Of a stretch of 64,000 nucleotides of DNA, positions 1 through 8,150 are shown in pieces. The translations under genes and the position numbers were made by a program. Under the pieces are notes generated by a model that was not told the origin of the DNA, did no database searches, and saw only the letters and a list, made by a program, of their open reading frames with translations. This DNA is from Archaeoglobaceae archaeon (lineage in GTDB: Archaea; Halobacteriota; Archaeoglobi; Archaeoglobales; Archaeoglobaceae). The stretch spans positions 1 through 64,000 of the forward strand of contig WAPX01000044.1 in assembly GCA_015520485.1 (NCBI GenBank), in the 5' to 3' direction. How positions within the stretch are numbered: position 1 is the stretch's first letter; every line of letters starts with the position of its first letter.

Positions 1-223
1 GTATCAGCAGATCTGCATTTTTTGAAATCTCCACCACTCTCTCACAGGGTCTCGTGTCTCCTGTGTAAACGACCTTTCTTCCCCTTCTCGCCTCTCCGAG
101 CACCATGTCGGGTGTTATCACCCTGCCGCTTACAGTAACACTCTCGCCCCTACGCTTGTAGAAAATATATTTCCACACAATGGGCAAAAATGGAATTTTG
201 ATGAATTTTAGTGAGTATGTCAT
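1..223 (-). pseudogene. Ribonuclease Z-like C-terminal fragment, cut by the window edge
   Basis: On the minus strand an open frame runs from an ATG at 221-223 off the left edge. It contains GRVITPDMVLGEARRGRK followed by VVYTGDTRPCERVVE and ADLLI. That is the typical metal-binding TGDTRPC region of ribonuclease Z (tRNA 3' end endonuclease, metallo-beta-lactamase fold). The roughly 180 residues that should precede it, with the HxHxDH zinc motif, are not found in any frame upstream (224-1016). I therefore read this as the 3' part of a truncated or decayed gene. The rest of the 3' end lies outside the window, so an intact gene of unusual structure cannot be fully excluded. Confidence 0.55.
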
Positions 224-1016
224 TTGGGTCTCCTTCGAATGTCTGCATTCCCGTAACTCTCATTTTTACCCTTACCTCTTAAATACTCTCTTGCAGCCCT
301 TCGGCCCTTTTTACTCTCAGGCGTCACAAACCACATCATCTCCTCCCACAAAATCATCGAAGCAAGTCTTGAACGTCTCTGTCTTTACTTCTCTTTGAAA
401 TTCCCATAGAATGGCTATCTTCATGCCGACCATGTTCTTTACGGGAATTACCTTGCTCCCCGATCTCTCACGAAAACTCTCGACCATAAAATGTTCAGTA
501 CTTTCTAAAGTCTCGATGCTTAAGGATGTTAAGAGATATTAAGAATTAAGTAACATAAAAAAAAACAGTCTCTTAATCCCCTGCAAACAATATTCTCAGC
601 CTCCTCGCATACCTGCTGCTGGATCATAACGCTTTCAAGCGGTTTGGGAGCTACAATTTTTTAACGGTTTAACGATCAGTTCCACGAGTTCTGAGGGATA
701 AAAACCTTACCCTCCTCAGCTCTATGGGCTCACATCTCGTAATTTCAATGTCAATGAAGTTAGAAGTCATTGGATAACAGAATTACAGGAGAATTTCTAT
801 TCATTATGATTTTTTTCTGAGAACTTTTCCAGAGGGACCTTGGCTTTCCGTCTACGGGTTCCTCCACCGTTTCTCAAACTTTTTTCTATCTCTTAACTTC
901 AAATTTCTCAGGTGAAGAAACGCAATCCATCAGGCACATTGCTGTCTCAACAAGATGATCAAGATAGGTCAACCGGTATTGCACGGTTTAACCCCGAACT
1001 TTTTAAGTAATCACGC
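224..1016. other. Stretch without a recognisable intact gene
   Basis: No convincing gene is seen. On the minus strand a 56-codon open frame (317-487) encodes a fragment with VIPVKNMVGMKIAILWEF that I cannot assign. A second frame carries on from it (GRRAAREYLRGKGK), which suggests a frameshifted remnant. 600-960 is A+T-rich with frequent stops in all frames. Together with the RNase Z fragment this looks like decayed DNA. Confidence 0.4.
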
Positions 1017-1343
1017 TCAATCGGCTAAAAACATGTCGTCTGTTATCCTTACGATTCTGCAATCTCCCTTTATCTTCCTGAAGTACTCTATCTCCTCCCT
1101 CATGCCCTCGGTTATTTCACTCCCAAAGACCCAGAGCTCATCGCAGAATTCAAGCAGTTTCTTGTTCATTTCCAGCGCTTTCCTCCTGTCCTGCGGATTG
1201 CTGTCGTCCATGAACTGGCTGAAGTAAACGTGTGGAGCTACCGGTATGTGTCCCATGTCCACTATTTTTCTGCAGTAACGTTTTGCCTTCTCGATGTTTT
1301 CCTCCCTGCCCTGAAACGGGGAGCAGACGAATACTATTTTCAT
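1017..1343 (-). CDS. DUF4406/nucleoside 2-deoxyribosyltransferase-like protein
   Basis: This small cytosolic protein of about 108 residues has the Rossmann-like layout of the nucleoside 2-deoxyribosyltransferase/DUF4406 group. It opens with the beta strand KIVFVCSPFQG, continues with an NIEKAKRYC helix and the HIPVAPHVYFSQFMDD segment, and ends with ELWVFGSEITEGMREEIEY, where the family's catalytic glutamate and nucleotide contacts usually lie. An AGGAG motif sits nine bases before the ATG at 1343, which I prefer over the in-frame ATG at 1352 that abuts it. It stands alone between decayed DNA and a divergent gene. The substrate is unknown; the family fold is fairly sure and the enzymatic activity is not. 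Confidence 0.7.
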   Translation of the reverse strand: MKIVFVCSPFQGREENIEKAKRYCRKIVDMGHIPVAPHVYFSQFMDDSNPQDRRKALEMNKKLLEFCDELWVFGSEITEGMREEIEYFRKIKGDCRIVRITDDMFLAD

Positions 1344-1561
1344 TTTTATCATCTCCTGCTTCCATCTTTAGAGCTTGCAAACGACAGTTCAATCTTCACT
1401 CCGGTTCTAGTTGCACAAAAAGTTAATTCCGTACTACCGGCACAACTGGTATTTCTGACCTGCTGTGAAACCACAGTGATCAAAGCCAGAATCCAGAGAG
1501 CAAAACAGCACGAACTGCAAAATACCAAAACCTTTATCTTATTTCCACTGAACTGCCAGAC

Positions 1562-2509
1562 ATGCCCGGTAAATTTGAAAAGCGCTCAGCAAGATTACTC
1601 GCCTTATTTCTCGCGCTGATAATGGTTGGAAGCGCCATAGCAATAGCTTTTAGAGGTTCAGGTTCAGCACAGACTGGAATCAGAAGCGTGAAGTACCACT
1701 TCAAAAGTTTTAATGACTGGCTCAAATGCGTTCCACCAGCCAGTGAGATAATTTACGTCTCCTTAAAGAACTGCACAAACGAAACGCTCTGGGAATACCT
1801 GCAAAAAGTTATGAACAACAACATGATTTCGGAGTTATTTGAACCGATCTCTTTTACCACTCCAGTACAGAGAATGCTCGTCGCTATGTATCCAAACGGA
1901 CTTCTGTACCTGATAGACATAAACATGAGCAAGATGACTCCGAGCGGAGAAAGGATAAACGTAAACGGCATCGACGTGTGGGTTAAAAACGTAAAGGTGT
2001 ATAGAAGCTACTACGAAGTCGCCGCAACGCCGGAGGTATCTCCTGCCATTGTGGGAACCGCACCGCAGGTTGAGGAGAGCATCAGAGCCGTAACAGCCAA
2101 CAACACCAGCATGGCAGAACTCGTCGGAAATTACACTGCAAAAATCCCGGGTGAATTTAACGCAATCTTTATGTTTTACGGTAAAAAAGCTGAAAACCTT
2201 CTCCAGAATAACGGAACTCCTTATGGAGACTTCTACTTCGCTGGACTGAGAATGAACGGAAGCCTTTTCGAAAAAGTTGTGGCTGTGCACTTCGTTCAGT
2301 CCGGAGGATTCGTTGAAACGAACAACACGAGCAGGGAGTTCGTGCACTACTGGGTTAAGAACTACTACAACCAGAGTCTGAGCGTGGCGATAATGGACTG
2401 CAAGAACTTCACGAAAATACTTGAGGCCGAACCTCAGATGAGAATCATATCCATACAGTGGAATAAAGCTGTAGTGCACAGAGCAAACACAACTAACACG
2501 ACCGGGTAA
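1562..2509 (+). CDS. Membrane-anchored extracytoplasmic protein of unknown function
   Basis: The product has 315 residues. After a basic N-terminus, one hydrophobic helix (about residues 13-32, LLALFLALIMVGSAIAIAF) acts as a signal or anchor. The remainder is hydrophilic and rich in NxT/S sequons (NCTNET, NNTS, NNTSREF, NTTNTTG), typical of secreted archaeal proteins that become N-glycosylated. I recognise no family. It is one gene upstream of the RNA kinase with a 30-base gap, but the two products have no obvious link. A TATA-like element (CTTTATCTTATTT) about 30 bases before the ATG suggests a short-leader or leaderless transcript. Confidence 0.7.
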   Translation: MPGKFEKRSARLLALFLALIMVGSAIAIAFRGSGSAQTGIRSVKYHFKSFNDWLKCVPPASEIIYVSLKNCTNETLWEYLQKVMNNNMISELFEPISFTTPVQRMLVAMYPNGLLYLIDINMSKMTPSGERINVNGIDVWVKNVKVYRSYYEVAATPEVSPAIVGTAPQVEESIRAVTANNTSMAELVGNYTAKIPGEFNAIFMFYGKKAENLLQNNGTPYGDFYFAGLRMNGSLFEKVVAVHFVQSGGFVETNNTSREFVHYWVKNYYNQSLSVAIMDCKNFTKILEAEPQMRIISIQWNKAVVHRANTTNTTG

Positions 2510-2539
2510 TCTTTAAAATTTTTTACCGGGTGGGTTTAG

Positions 2540-3745
2540 ATGCCCGAGGTCGTGGACAGGGACACAACCCTTATTGTAAGGGGTAAAGTCAGGGTTGTCG
2601 AGGGAAGAGCTACAGTCTTCGGGTGTCCCGTCAGAGATGTCAGCAGTGATTTTTACTTTCCCCTGTACCTCGAAGAGGGCAGAGTTGAAGTTGACGGCAC
2701 ATTTATTCCCGTAAAAGGGAGTACAATACCCGAGAGCTGGGTTGAGCTTTCAGAGAAAGTAAAAGACGTCAGCAGGGTTTTTCTCGTAGGTGAGACGGAT
2801 TCCGGAAAGAGCAGTCTGGCTGCGTGGTTAATCAACTCGTTTGAAGGAGAGGTCTGCGTTGTGGATGCTGACATAGGGCAGGCAGACATAGCGCATCCCG
2901 GAGCGATGGGCATTGGCGTGGCCGGTAAAGTTCCTTTTCTGAGAGACGTGAAAATGCTCGACGGGTTTTTTGCGGGAACGATTTCTCCGATGGGAAGGGA
3001 AGCGAAATGCGTAAGAGGATTTGCCTCTCTGTGTAAAAAAGCTGAAAACCTGAAAAAAGAGCTTACGGTAGTGGACACAACAGGATGGGTTAAGGGCAGA
3101 AGAGCAAGGGACTACAAGCTTGCAAAACTCGAAATCTTTAACCCGGACATCGTCGTGTTTACGGGTTCAGATCTCCGCAAGCTTTACGAAGAAGACGTGA
3201 GTGCGGAATGTGTGAGCGTTGACAGTTTCGTTCCGAAGAAGAGAGGTAGAGAGATGCGACTGGAAATTCGCAGCAAAATCTACAGAAAATGGCTTGAACC
3301 GCCAGTTTCTTACGTGGTTGACAGACGCGGGCTGAAAGGGACGACCCTCTTCAGAGGAGAGGAAGTGAAGGATAAAGACCTGCTGTCAGCGCTATCCGTC
3401 TTTGGAGATGTCGTGTTTGCGGAAACAGGATGCGGTTTTCTAAACGTGTGTGTTGAGAAGGCAGAAGTTAACGCAGAGGCGGTGAGAGCTGTAAAGGACG
3501 TCTTTGGAGTTGACGAAGTAAACGTTTTTGAGCCGGAATGGTTCAGAGACCTGATATGCGGCGTTTACTATATGGAAAGCTCGGGAGAAAGGTACGTCTG
3601 TCCGGGACTTGTGGAGAGGGTGGATTTCGAAGAAAAGAAAATATTTTTTAGATCAAAAGAAATGCCGGAATCGACAAGAGCTGTTGTGGAGCTTGGTGAA
3701 TTCAAGCTTGTAAATGGCAGGGAGGAGTTCGTCAGAATTCCTTAG
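2540..3745 (+). CDS. Polynucleotide 5'-hydroxyl kinase, Clp1/Grc3 family
   Basis: The 401-residue protein has a small N-terminal beta domain (1-75) and then a P-loop domain with Walker A GETDSGKSS at residues 84-92. A VVDADIGQADIAHPG segment at about 107-121 and VVDTTGWVKGRRARDYKLAK follow. These are the hallmarks of the archaeal Clp1/Nol9/Grc3 RNA kinases, which phosphorylate 5'-hydroxyl ends of RNA or DNA with NTP. A C-terminal beta domain completes the usual length. In archaea these enzymes are proposed to act in RNA processing or repair. The gene begins at an ATG 30 bases after the preceding stop, close behind a TTTAAAATTTTT element, so it may have its own promoter. Confidence 0.88.
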   Translation: MPEVVDRDTTLIVRGKVRVVEGRATVFGCPVRDVSSDFYFPLYLEEGRVEVDGTFIPVKGSTIPESWVELSEKVKDVSRVFLVGETDSGKSSLAAWLINSFEGEVCVVDADIGQADIAHPGAMGIGVAGKVPFLRDVKMLDGFFAGTISPMGREAKCVRGFASLCKKAENLKKELTVVDTTGWVKGRRARDYKLAKLEIFNPDIVVFTGSDLRKLYEEDVSAECVSVDSFVPKKRGREMRLEIRSKIYRKWLEPPVSYVVDRRGLKGTTLFRGEEVKDKDLLSALSVFGDVVFAETGCGFLNVCVEKAEVNAEAVRAVKDVFGVDEVNVFEPEWFRDLICGVYYMESSGERYVCPGLVERVDFEEKKIFFRSKEMPESTRAVVELGEFKLVNGREEFVRIP

Positions 3746-3822
3746 CGTTTCGGAATTACTAAACTTAACTCAGTTATCTGCCACTTACCAAACCTTTTAA
3801 AATTCAAAATCAATTTCTGAAC

Positions 3823-4221
3823 ATGGAAACGTTTACTGTTGAGACTGCGAGGAGAGAAGCCAGGAACATAACTCCTGAGGTTAAAGAGGCCGTAAAAAAA
3901 CTTGCTAAAGGGAGAAGTGGCGTTGCCTTCGTGTTTACGTTTCACACGACCACGGCCTTAACAGTGAACGAGGCTGAAAGCGGGTTGATGGAAGACTTAA
4001 TAGACGCTTACTTCTCCGCCGTTCCGGAGCTGAACTACAGGCACAACAGGATAGACAACAACGCAGAAGCGCACATACTTGCTTCTGCAATAGGCAACAG
4101 CGTAGCCTTACCTGTAGAAGGTGGCGAATTGAAACTTGGAACCTGGCAGAGCGTCCTCTTACTCGAATTCGACGGTCCGAGAACGAGAAAAATAGGAGTA
4201 AAGTTTATACCCGAAATCTGA
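3823..4221 (+). CDS. YjbQ/UPF0047 family protein (secondary thiamine-phosphate synthase-like)
   Basis: The 132-residue protein shows all conserved blocks of the YjbQ/UPF0047 family: FTFHTTTALTVNE at 38-50, AEHIL-type histidine block (AEAHILASAIGNSVALPVEGG) and the terminal GTWQSVLLLEFDGPRTRKI. Some bacterial members complement thiamine auxotrophy, hence the secondary thiamine phosphate synthase label. The physiological role in archaea is unproven. A TTTTAAAATTC box about 25 bases before the ATG points to leaderless transcription. A thiC gene exists in this window (56394) but is 52 kb away, so there is no operon support for a thiamine role. Confidence 0.85.
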   Translation: METFTVETARREARNITPEVKEAVKKLAKGRSGVAFVFTFHTTTALTVNEAESGLMEDLIDAYFSAVPELNYRHNRIDNNAEAHILASAIGNSVALPVEGGELKLGTWQSVLLLEFDGPRTRKIGVKFIPEI

Positions 4222-4255
4222 CCACCAGCAGGTATAAAAGCCCTGTAAAATCAGG

Positions 4256-4933
4256 ATGTGGAATATGATCAAGCCGAGAAGGAGTCAGGACAGGCAGGAT
4301 TACTACTACTGGGAAGCAAAGAGAAAGGGGTACAGGAGCAGAGCTGCTTTTAAGCTGCTTCAGATGAACAGCACGTTCAAACTCATAAAAGAGGGCGATA
4401 GAGTTCTCGACCTCGGAGCATCTCCCGGTGGCTGGAGTCAGGTGTGCAGAGAGCTCGGAGCGGAAGTCGTTGCCGTGGACATAAATCCGATGAAGCCGAT
4501 CGAAGGTGTAACGTTTATCAAAGGAGACATAAACGACGAAGAAACGGTTGACAGGATAAAATCTGTTTACAGCAAATACGATGCCGTGATCTGCGACGCA
4601 TCCCCAAAGATTACCGGACACTGGTCTATGGACCACTTCAGGTCCGTCGAGCTCGTAATGTCTGCTTTCAGAATAGCGAAATCAGTTTTAAAGTACGGGG
4701 GAAATTTCGTCGTAAAGATGTTTCAGGGGGAAGAAACTCAAAAAAATTTCAGAGAGATGAAACCCTATTTCAGATTTAAAAAATTTCACAGCCCGAAAGC
4801 CTCGAGGAAGAGGAGCGCTGAAATATACTTCATTGGCAAGGGATTCAGACCTGTAAAGCGTTACATTTTTCTTCAGAACGATAAAAACAGTAGAGACGAG
4901 AATGGTTTCAAGCGTTCTAAAGCAGAACCATAA
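4256..4933 (+). CDS. rlmE: rRNA (uridine-2'-O)-methyltransferase, RlmE/FtsJ family
   Basis: The protein of up to 225 residues has the FtsJ/RrmJ fold. It starts with a basic DYYYWEAKRKGYRSRAAFKL block (catalytic Lys), followed by the SAM motif LDLGASPGGWSQV at about 51-63 and AVDINPM. Then come AVICDASPKITGHWSMDH with the catalytic Asp, and GNFVVKMFQGEE with the second catalytic Lys. The enzyme 2'-O-methylates a uridine of the ribosomal A loop in bacteria, and the archaeal members are expected to act on 23S rRNA. The GGTATAAAAG box at 4231-4240 places transcription start near 4260, so the in-frame ATG at 4265 (MIKPRR) may be the true leaderless start instead of 4256. The C-terminus runs to a lysine/arginine-rich tail. 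Confidence 0.87.
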   Translation: MWNMIKPRRSQDRQDYYYWEAKRKGYRSRAAFKLLQMNSTFKLIKEGDRVLDLGASPGGWSQVCRELGAEVVAVDINPMKPIEGVTFIKGDINDEETVDRIKSVYSKYDAVICDASPKITGHWSMDHFRSVELVMSAFRIAKSVLKYGGNFVVKMFQGEETQKNFREMKPYFRFKKFHSPKASRKRSAEIYFIGKGFRPVKRYIFLQNDKNSRDENGFKRSKAEP

Positions 4934-5013
4934 GCAAAGTTTTTATTCCAGCCATTACTAAAACACGTTGACAGGGAATTTGGCAATCCCAGCACAAAAC
5001 TGAGATGTCTCGA

Positions 5014-5086
5014 GCCGCCGTGGCTTAGCTGGTAGAGCGGGTGATTCGTAATCACCAGGTCGCGGGTTCAAATCCCGCCGGCGGCT
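5014..5086 (+). tRNA. tRNA-Thr (CGT anticodon)
   Basis: A full cloverleaf is present: acceptor GCCGCCG pairs with CGGCGGC, and the D arm is GCTTAGCTGGTAGAGC. The anticodon stem GGTGA/TCACC closes the loop TTCGTAA (anticodon CGT, codon ACG). The T arm is GCGGGTTCAAATCCCGC and the discriminator is T, as usual for archaeal tRNA-Thr. No CCA is encoded and no intron is seen. Confidence 0.96.
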
Positions 5087-5101
5087 TAATATCGTGAACG
5101 G

Positions 5102-5176
5102 GGGCCCGTAGCCTAGCATGGATAAGGCGGCAGCCTCCTAAGCTGCAGATCGCGGGTTCAAATCCCGCCGGGTCCG
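5102..5176 (+). tRNA. tRNA-Arg (CCT anticodon)
   Basis: Acceptor GGGCCCG pairs with CGGGTCC (one G-U). The D arm is GCCTAGCATGGATAAGGC, anticodon stem GCAGC/GCTGC encloses CTCCTAA (anticodon CCT, codon AGG), and the T arm is GCGGGTTCAAATCCCGC with discriminator G. It lies 15 bases after tRNA-Thr, so the two are probably co-transcribed. Their T arms are identical. Confidence 0.96.
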
Positions 5177-6013
5177 TCTAATTTACATTATTCAATGGCG
5201 TTATTGGAGATTGATAGAAGCATATAACTCTGTAATTACGGAGGAATAAAAACATTCAGTTGCTAAATGTTATCCAGCTATTTCTTTGAGCTTAAATTCA
5301 ATTATTTAAAATCTCTTGAAACGCCTACTTATTCGCTTTTCCACTATCCAGTCTTCTTTTGATAGTTATCGCCGTATAACTTTTCGAAAAACACCTAACC
5401 CACGTTGTTTAAATTCTTTTTCCAGTTTTTTAGCTATATCCGATTTTTTATTCACTATTTCTTTTCGTCCCCATCGAACAAAAAAGTCAGGTGGACAATC
5501 AGACAACTCGAAAAGGAACTCCAGTAAGAGTAAAACTGTAATGAGAATGACACCACGAAGAAACAGGAAAATTACAAAACTGAGACAGCCAAATTTTTGT
5601 TCAATTAGACTAATAACTTATGAAGAGGGAAGCATCATCTTCTCCAAGCATTTTCCAGTTTCTCCATCATACTCTTCTTTTTGCTCATGTTCTTCCCACC
5701 AGACCGTGTTTGAGTTTTCTTCCCGCCTTTTTGAGTCGCTGGATGAGTTTGTTTACTTGGTACAATTACGTGAAGCTGGGAGTTTTTACCATGCTTTTCT
5801 GAGAAAGTTGCCCACTGAAAAGTGTGTTTGAGTTTAACATGAGTTTTTGAAGAGTGAAATCATTTCGGCTATCACAGGAAAATAAAAAACGAAAAACATT
5901 AAATACTTCCAGTTTAACTTCGAAATTTAAACACTTTAAAGATTAAACAGGTCAGATTGAAGACGAAGCCTGACCCGATTTCCGGTTGCTGAGAACAAGT
6001 CGGGGGTTGGTGT
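5177..6013 (-). other. Gene-poor stretch with a possible decayed minus-strand membrane protein
   Basis: No intact gene is convincing. On the minus strand, roughly 5375 to 5720, one frame encodes a hydrophobic helix (FVIFLFLRGVILITVLLLL) followed by a charged tail ending KEFKQRGLGVFRKVIRR. It is interrupted by an in-frame TAA just ahead of the helix, and the plausible upstream part (EEHEQKEEYDGETGKCL) continues in the same frame. This suggests a small membrane protein with a nonsense mutation. 5830-6013 holds only A+T-rich DNA with a TATA-like AACATTAAATAC near 5895. Confidence 0.3.
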
Positions 6014-6871
6014 ATGATGTACGGATTTACAAGGCTTAAACAAACTGTGCCAATTCTGATGCTATGCCTGCTTTTTAGTGGAATCGCGGGAGGTGATGTC
6101 ATTCATGTCAATGCAACAGGATGGTGGGTTAACTCCTCTCAATTTCATCAATCAGATACGATATCTGACGACGTGCTGAAAAACGCTTTGCTGAAAAACT
6201 GGTCACATGTGTTCTGGGGAGTAACTTTGCTTGTAGCAGCGGTATTTGGGCTTATTCTGTACGCAGGCTATAGGTCGAACAAAAATCTGAACAGGGCTGA
6301 AATGAGAAGGGCGATAGCCGGGGCTTTTGTTGCCGGTATTCACTGCCTGCTTGTACTGTCCATTGTATTTGATGTGGAGAGAGACGTAGTTATAGGTGCG
6401 TACCTCGGTGGTTTAACATCCGTCGTGGGCTTTTATTTTGGTTCGAGGACAGTCCTTCAAACGCAGCAGGAGCAGCAGGGGCTACAAAAACAGCAGTTAC
6501 TGGAATGGCAGGAGAGAGTAGAACGAAGGGAGTCGGGATTGGATATAGAGAATTTGGGCTTTTATTTTGGCTCGAAAACGACACAGCAGGAGAACGGAGT
6601 GATAGGTATTGAGAACGCAGAATTCAGAGATGGAAAACTTGTGCTGAGTTTCAGAAATGGAAGCGGTAAAAGCGTGGAGGTCGATGCAGTATACGTAAAC
6701 GGAAGAGCTCAAAAAATAGAGAAAACTAAAGTGAATCCGAAATCTGTTAAGGAGATAATTCTGGATTACCTGTGGGAGGCTGGAAAAGATTGCTCTATTA
6801 AGGTCTGCACGTCTGACGGTTTCTGCTCTGAAGTTAATCTGAAAGCTCCTGAAAGGGCTGGGGGCAAGTGA
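6014..6871 (+). CDS. Membrane protein of unknown function with a C-terminal Ig-like or DUF-type domain
   Basis: The 285-residue product starts with a signal peptide (residues about 9-26, ending SGIAGG). A short outside segment follows, then two transmembrane helices at about 65-85 and 98-118, and perhaps a third (GAYLGGLTSVVGFYFGS). A glutamine-rich helix (QTQQEQQGLQKQQLLEWQERVERRE) leads to a soluble beta-rich domain. The phrase LGFYFGSKT is a near repeat of the earlier VVGFYFGSRT, suggesting a small internal duplication of about 40 residues. GGGGTTGGTG stands just before tandem ATGs. No family recognised. Confidence 0.65.
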   Translation: MMYGFTRLKQTVPILMLCLLFSGIAGGDVIHVNATGWWVNSSQFHQSDTISDDVLKNALLKNWSHVFWGVTLLVAAVFGLILYAGYRSNKNLNRAEMRRAIAGAFVAGIHCLLVLSIVFDVERDVVIGAYLGGLTSVVGFYFGSRTVLQTQQEQQGLQKQQLLEWQERVERRESGLDIENLGFYFGSKTTQQENGVIGIENAEFRDGKLVLSFRNGSGKSVEVDAVYVNGRAQKIEKTKVNPKSVKEIILDYLWEAGKDCSIKVCTSDGFCSEVNLKAPERAGGK

Positions 6872-7107
6872 AGGTTAGATGGGTTTTAGCCGTAGTCTTT
6901 GTTTTTGTGATTGCCATTCCGCAATCAATTGGGTTATCACTTTTGTTGAACAACCCTGCAGTTTTACTCTTTAAATCTCTTCATCCGTCCAGTATTAACA
7001 AAGATGTTTCTTTTCTTCTCCTTTTTGAATTTACCTTGGGAATTGGTAAACAAAGTTTACGAACTGGTCTGATTCAATTCAAGTTTATAATTTTTAAATT
7101 TTATTGA
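6868..7107 (+). CDS. Short membrane or secreted protein, probably truncated
   Basis: A GTG start overlaps the stop of the preceding gene by four bases, the usual sign of translational coupling. The first 24 residues are a clear signal peptide (VRWVLAVVFVFVIAIPQSIG). Beyond about residue 35 the composition becomes A+T-driven (FKFIIFKFY at the end), as if the original gene had lost its 3' part here. The next feature is a decayed ATPase on the other strand, so a rearrangement junction near 6960-7110 is plausible. I do not recognise a family. Confidence 0.4.
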   Translation: MKVRWVLAVVFVFVIAIPQSIGLSLLLNNPAVLLFKSLHPSSINKDVSFLLLFEFTLGIGKQSLRTGLIQFKFIIFKFY

Positions 7108-7790
7108 AATCTGTTAAATCAAACATTGACCAATCTTTCCATTCTTCTTTTTCTTTGATTTCCCTTGCAACAATTCCCGAAGTATTTCTTGTAGTCCTAC
7201 GAGTTCGGATTTCCTCCTCAAGGTGCTGATAATACTCTCGACATCCTTTGAGGTTAAATCTCTTGAGGTTGAACCTAACTTCCACGAATAGGGCAATTTT
7301 TTCACGTTCATTTAAAACTATCAGGTCTATTTCTCATTCCTGTACCACCACATCTACCAATTCTTTAAGAATTTGAACGGCATCCCGTTACGCTTTTGTT
7401 TAGCTCGATAAGAGATAGCTTGGCAACCTCCTCAAACACGTTGCTGAGATATTGATTGAAATCTTTCATAACGATATCGAGCTAAGGATTACTATTTCCG
7501 CTCTCATCAGGTCTGCATTTGGATAGACGAGCCTGAACTAAAAGTTGAAGTAAAAATCGTTGATGTTGTATCCTCTTCCGGCTTTTATAATTTTCCGTAA
7601 CTGGAATTTTTCCCTCTGACTATATCCAGCTCGCGCAAGACTGATAGGTACTTTCCGACGGGACCTCTATCCGAACCTGTCTCGTTTACGATTTCTCCTA
7701 ACGCATTCTTGCCTTTGGCTATCGCTTCAATTATGGCAAAATAATCTCTCTGATCTTCAAGTTCTTCTCTCAAGATGAAGAGTTATATCT
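7108..7790 (-). pseudogene. Decayed archaeal AAA-type ATPase, C-terminal winged-helix and DUF234 part
   Basis: Read on the minus strand, several frames together reconstruct the C-terminal half of the archaeal ATPase family that ends in DUF234. First comes a winged-helix part (REELEDQRDYFAIIEAIAKG, then TGSDRGPVGKYLSVLRELDIV). Next is FYFNF, a stop, FRLVYPNADLMR, then a shifted frame with FEEVAK and LIELNKS. Then EIDLIVLNEREKIALFVEVRFN, the nuclease-like DUF234 strand, appears. A further shift gives DLTSKDVESIISTLRRKSELVGL, and another gives GIVAREIKEKEEWKDW. At least one nonsense codon and three frameshifts are visible. The N-terminal P-loop domain is missing. Clearly a dead gene. Confidence 0.75.
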
Positions 7791-8150
7791 TGATGAAGAA
7801 TCGCGTAACATCATGTAGCCAAAATTGGGATAAAAACTTTCTCAACCAGCTTTCACAAACTGTGAGGATTGTGTTCTCAGAACAAAACATCACACGAATA
7901 TAATTCTTGTTCTACCTCGAGCAGAATTTATCATATCGATTGAAGTTGTTTGCAGATAAGAGTGTTTCGGAAAAAGGTTAAATACTTTCTTTAAATTATG
8001 TAAATATTTTGATATTTCTAACTTAGTTTTTAATTACGGTGTATTGTTTCCTGCTTTTTGCAATCAACAACCTGTGTAGCTGGAAAAATTTATATATCTG
8101 TTTTGCTCAAAATTTGATTAAGTAAAAGTTAGTAAACTTTAGTTAATATA
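7791..8150. promoter_or_regulatory. Intergenic region with the promoter of the 8151 gene
   Basis: There is no open frame of note. A strong TATA box (AATTTATATATC, 8087-8098) lies about 55 bases before the ATG at 8151, so the transcript should have a short leader of around 30-45 bases. The preceding 200 bases are A+T-rich and without a recognised element. Confidence 0.5.

Noticed and set aside
5316-5831. A 171-codon plus-strand open frame
   Set aside because: It has no ribosome site or promoter in the right place. Its composition (Ser/Phe/Arg-rich, low in Gly, Ala and Val) is that of an antisense frame, and it shows no family features.
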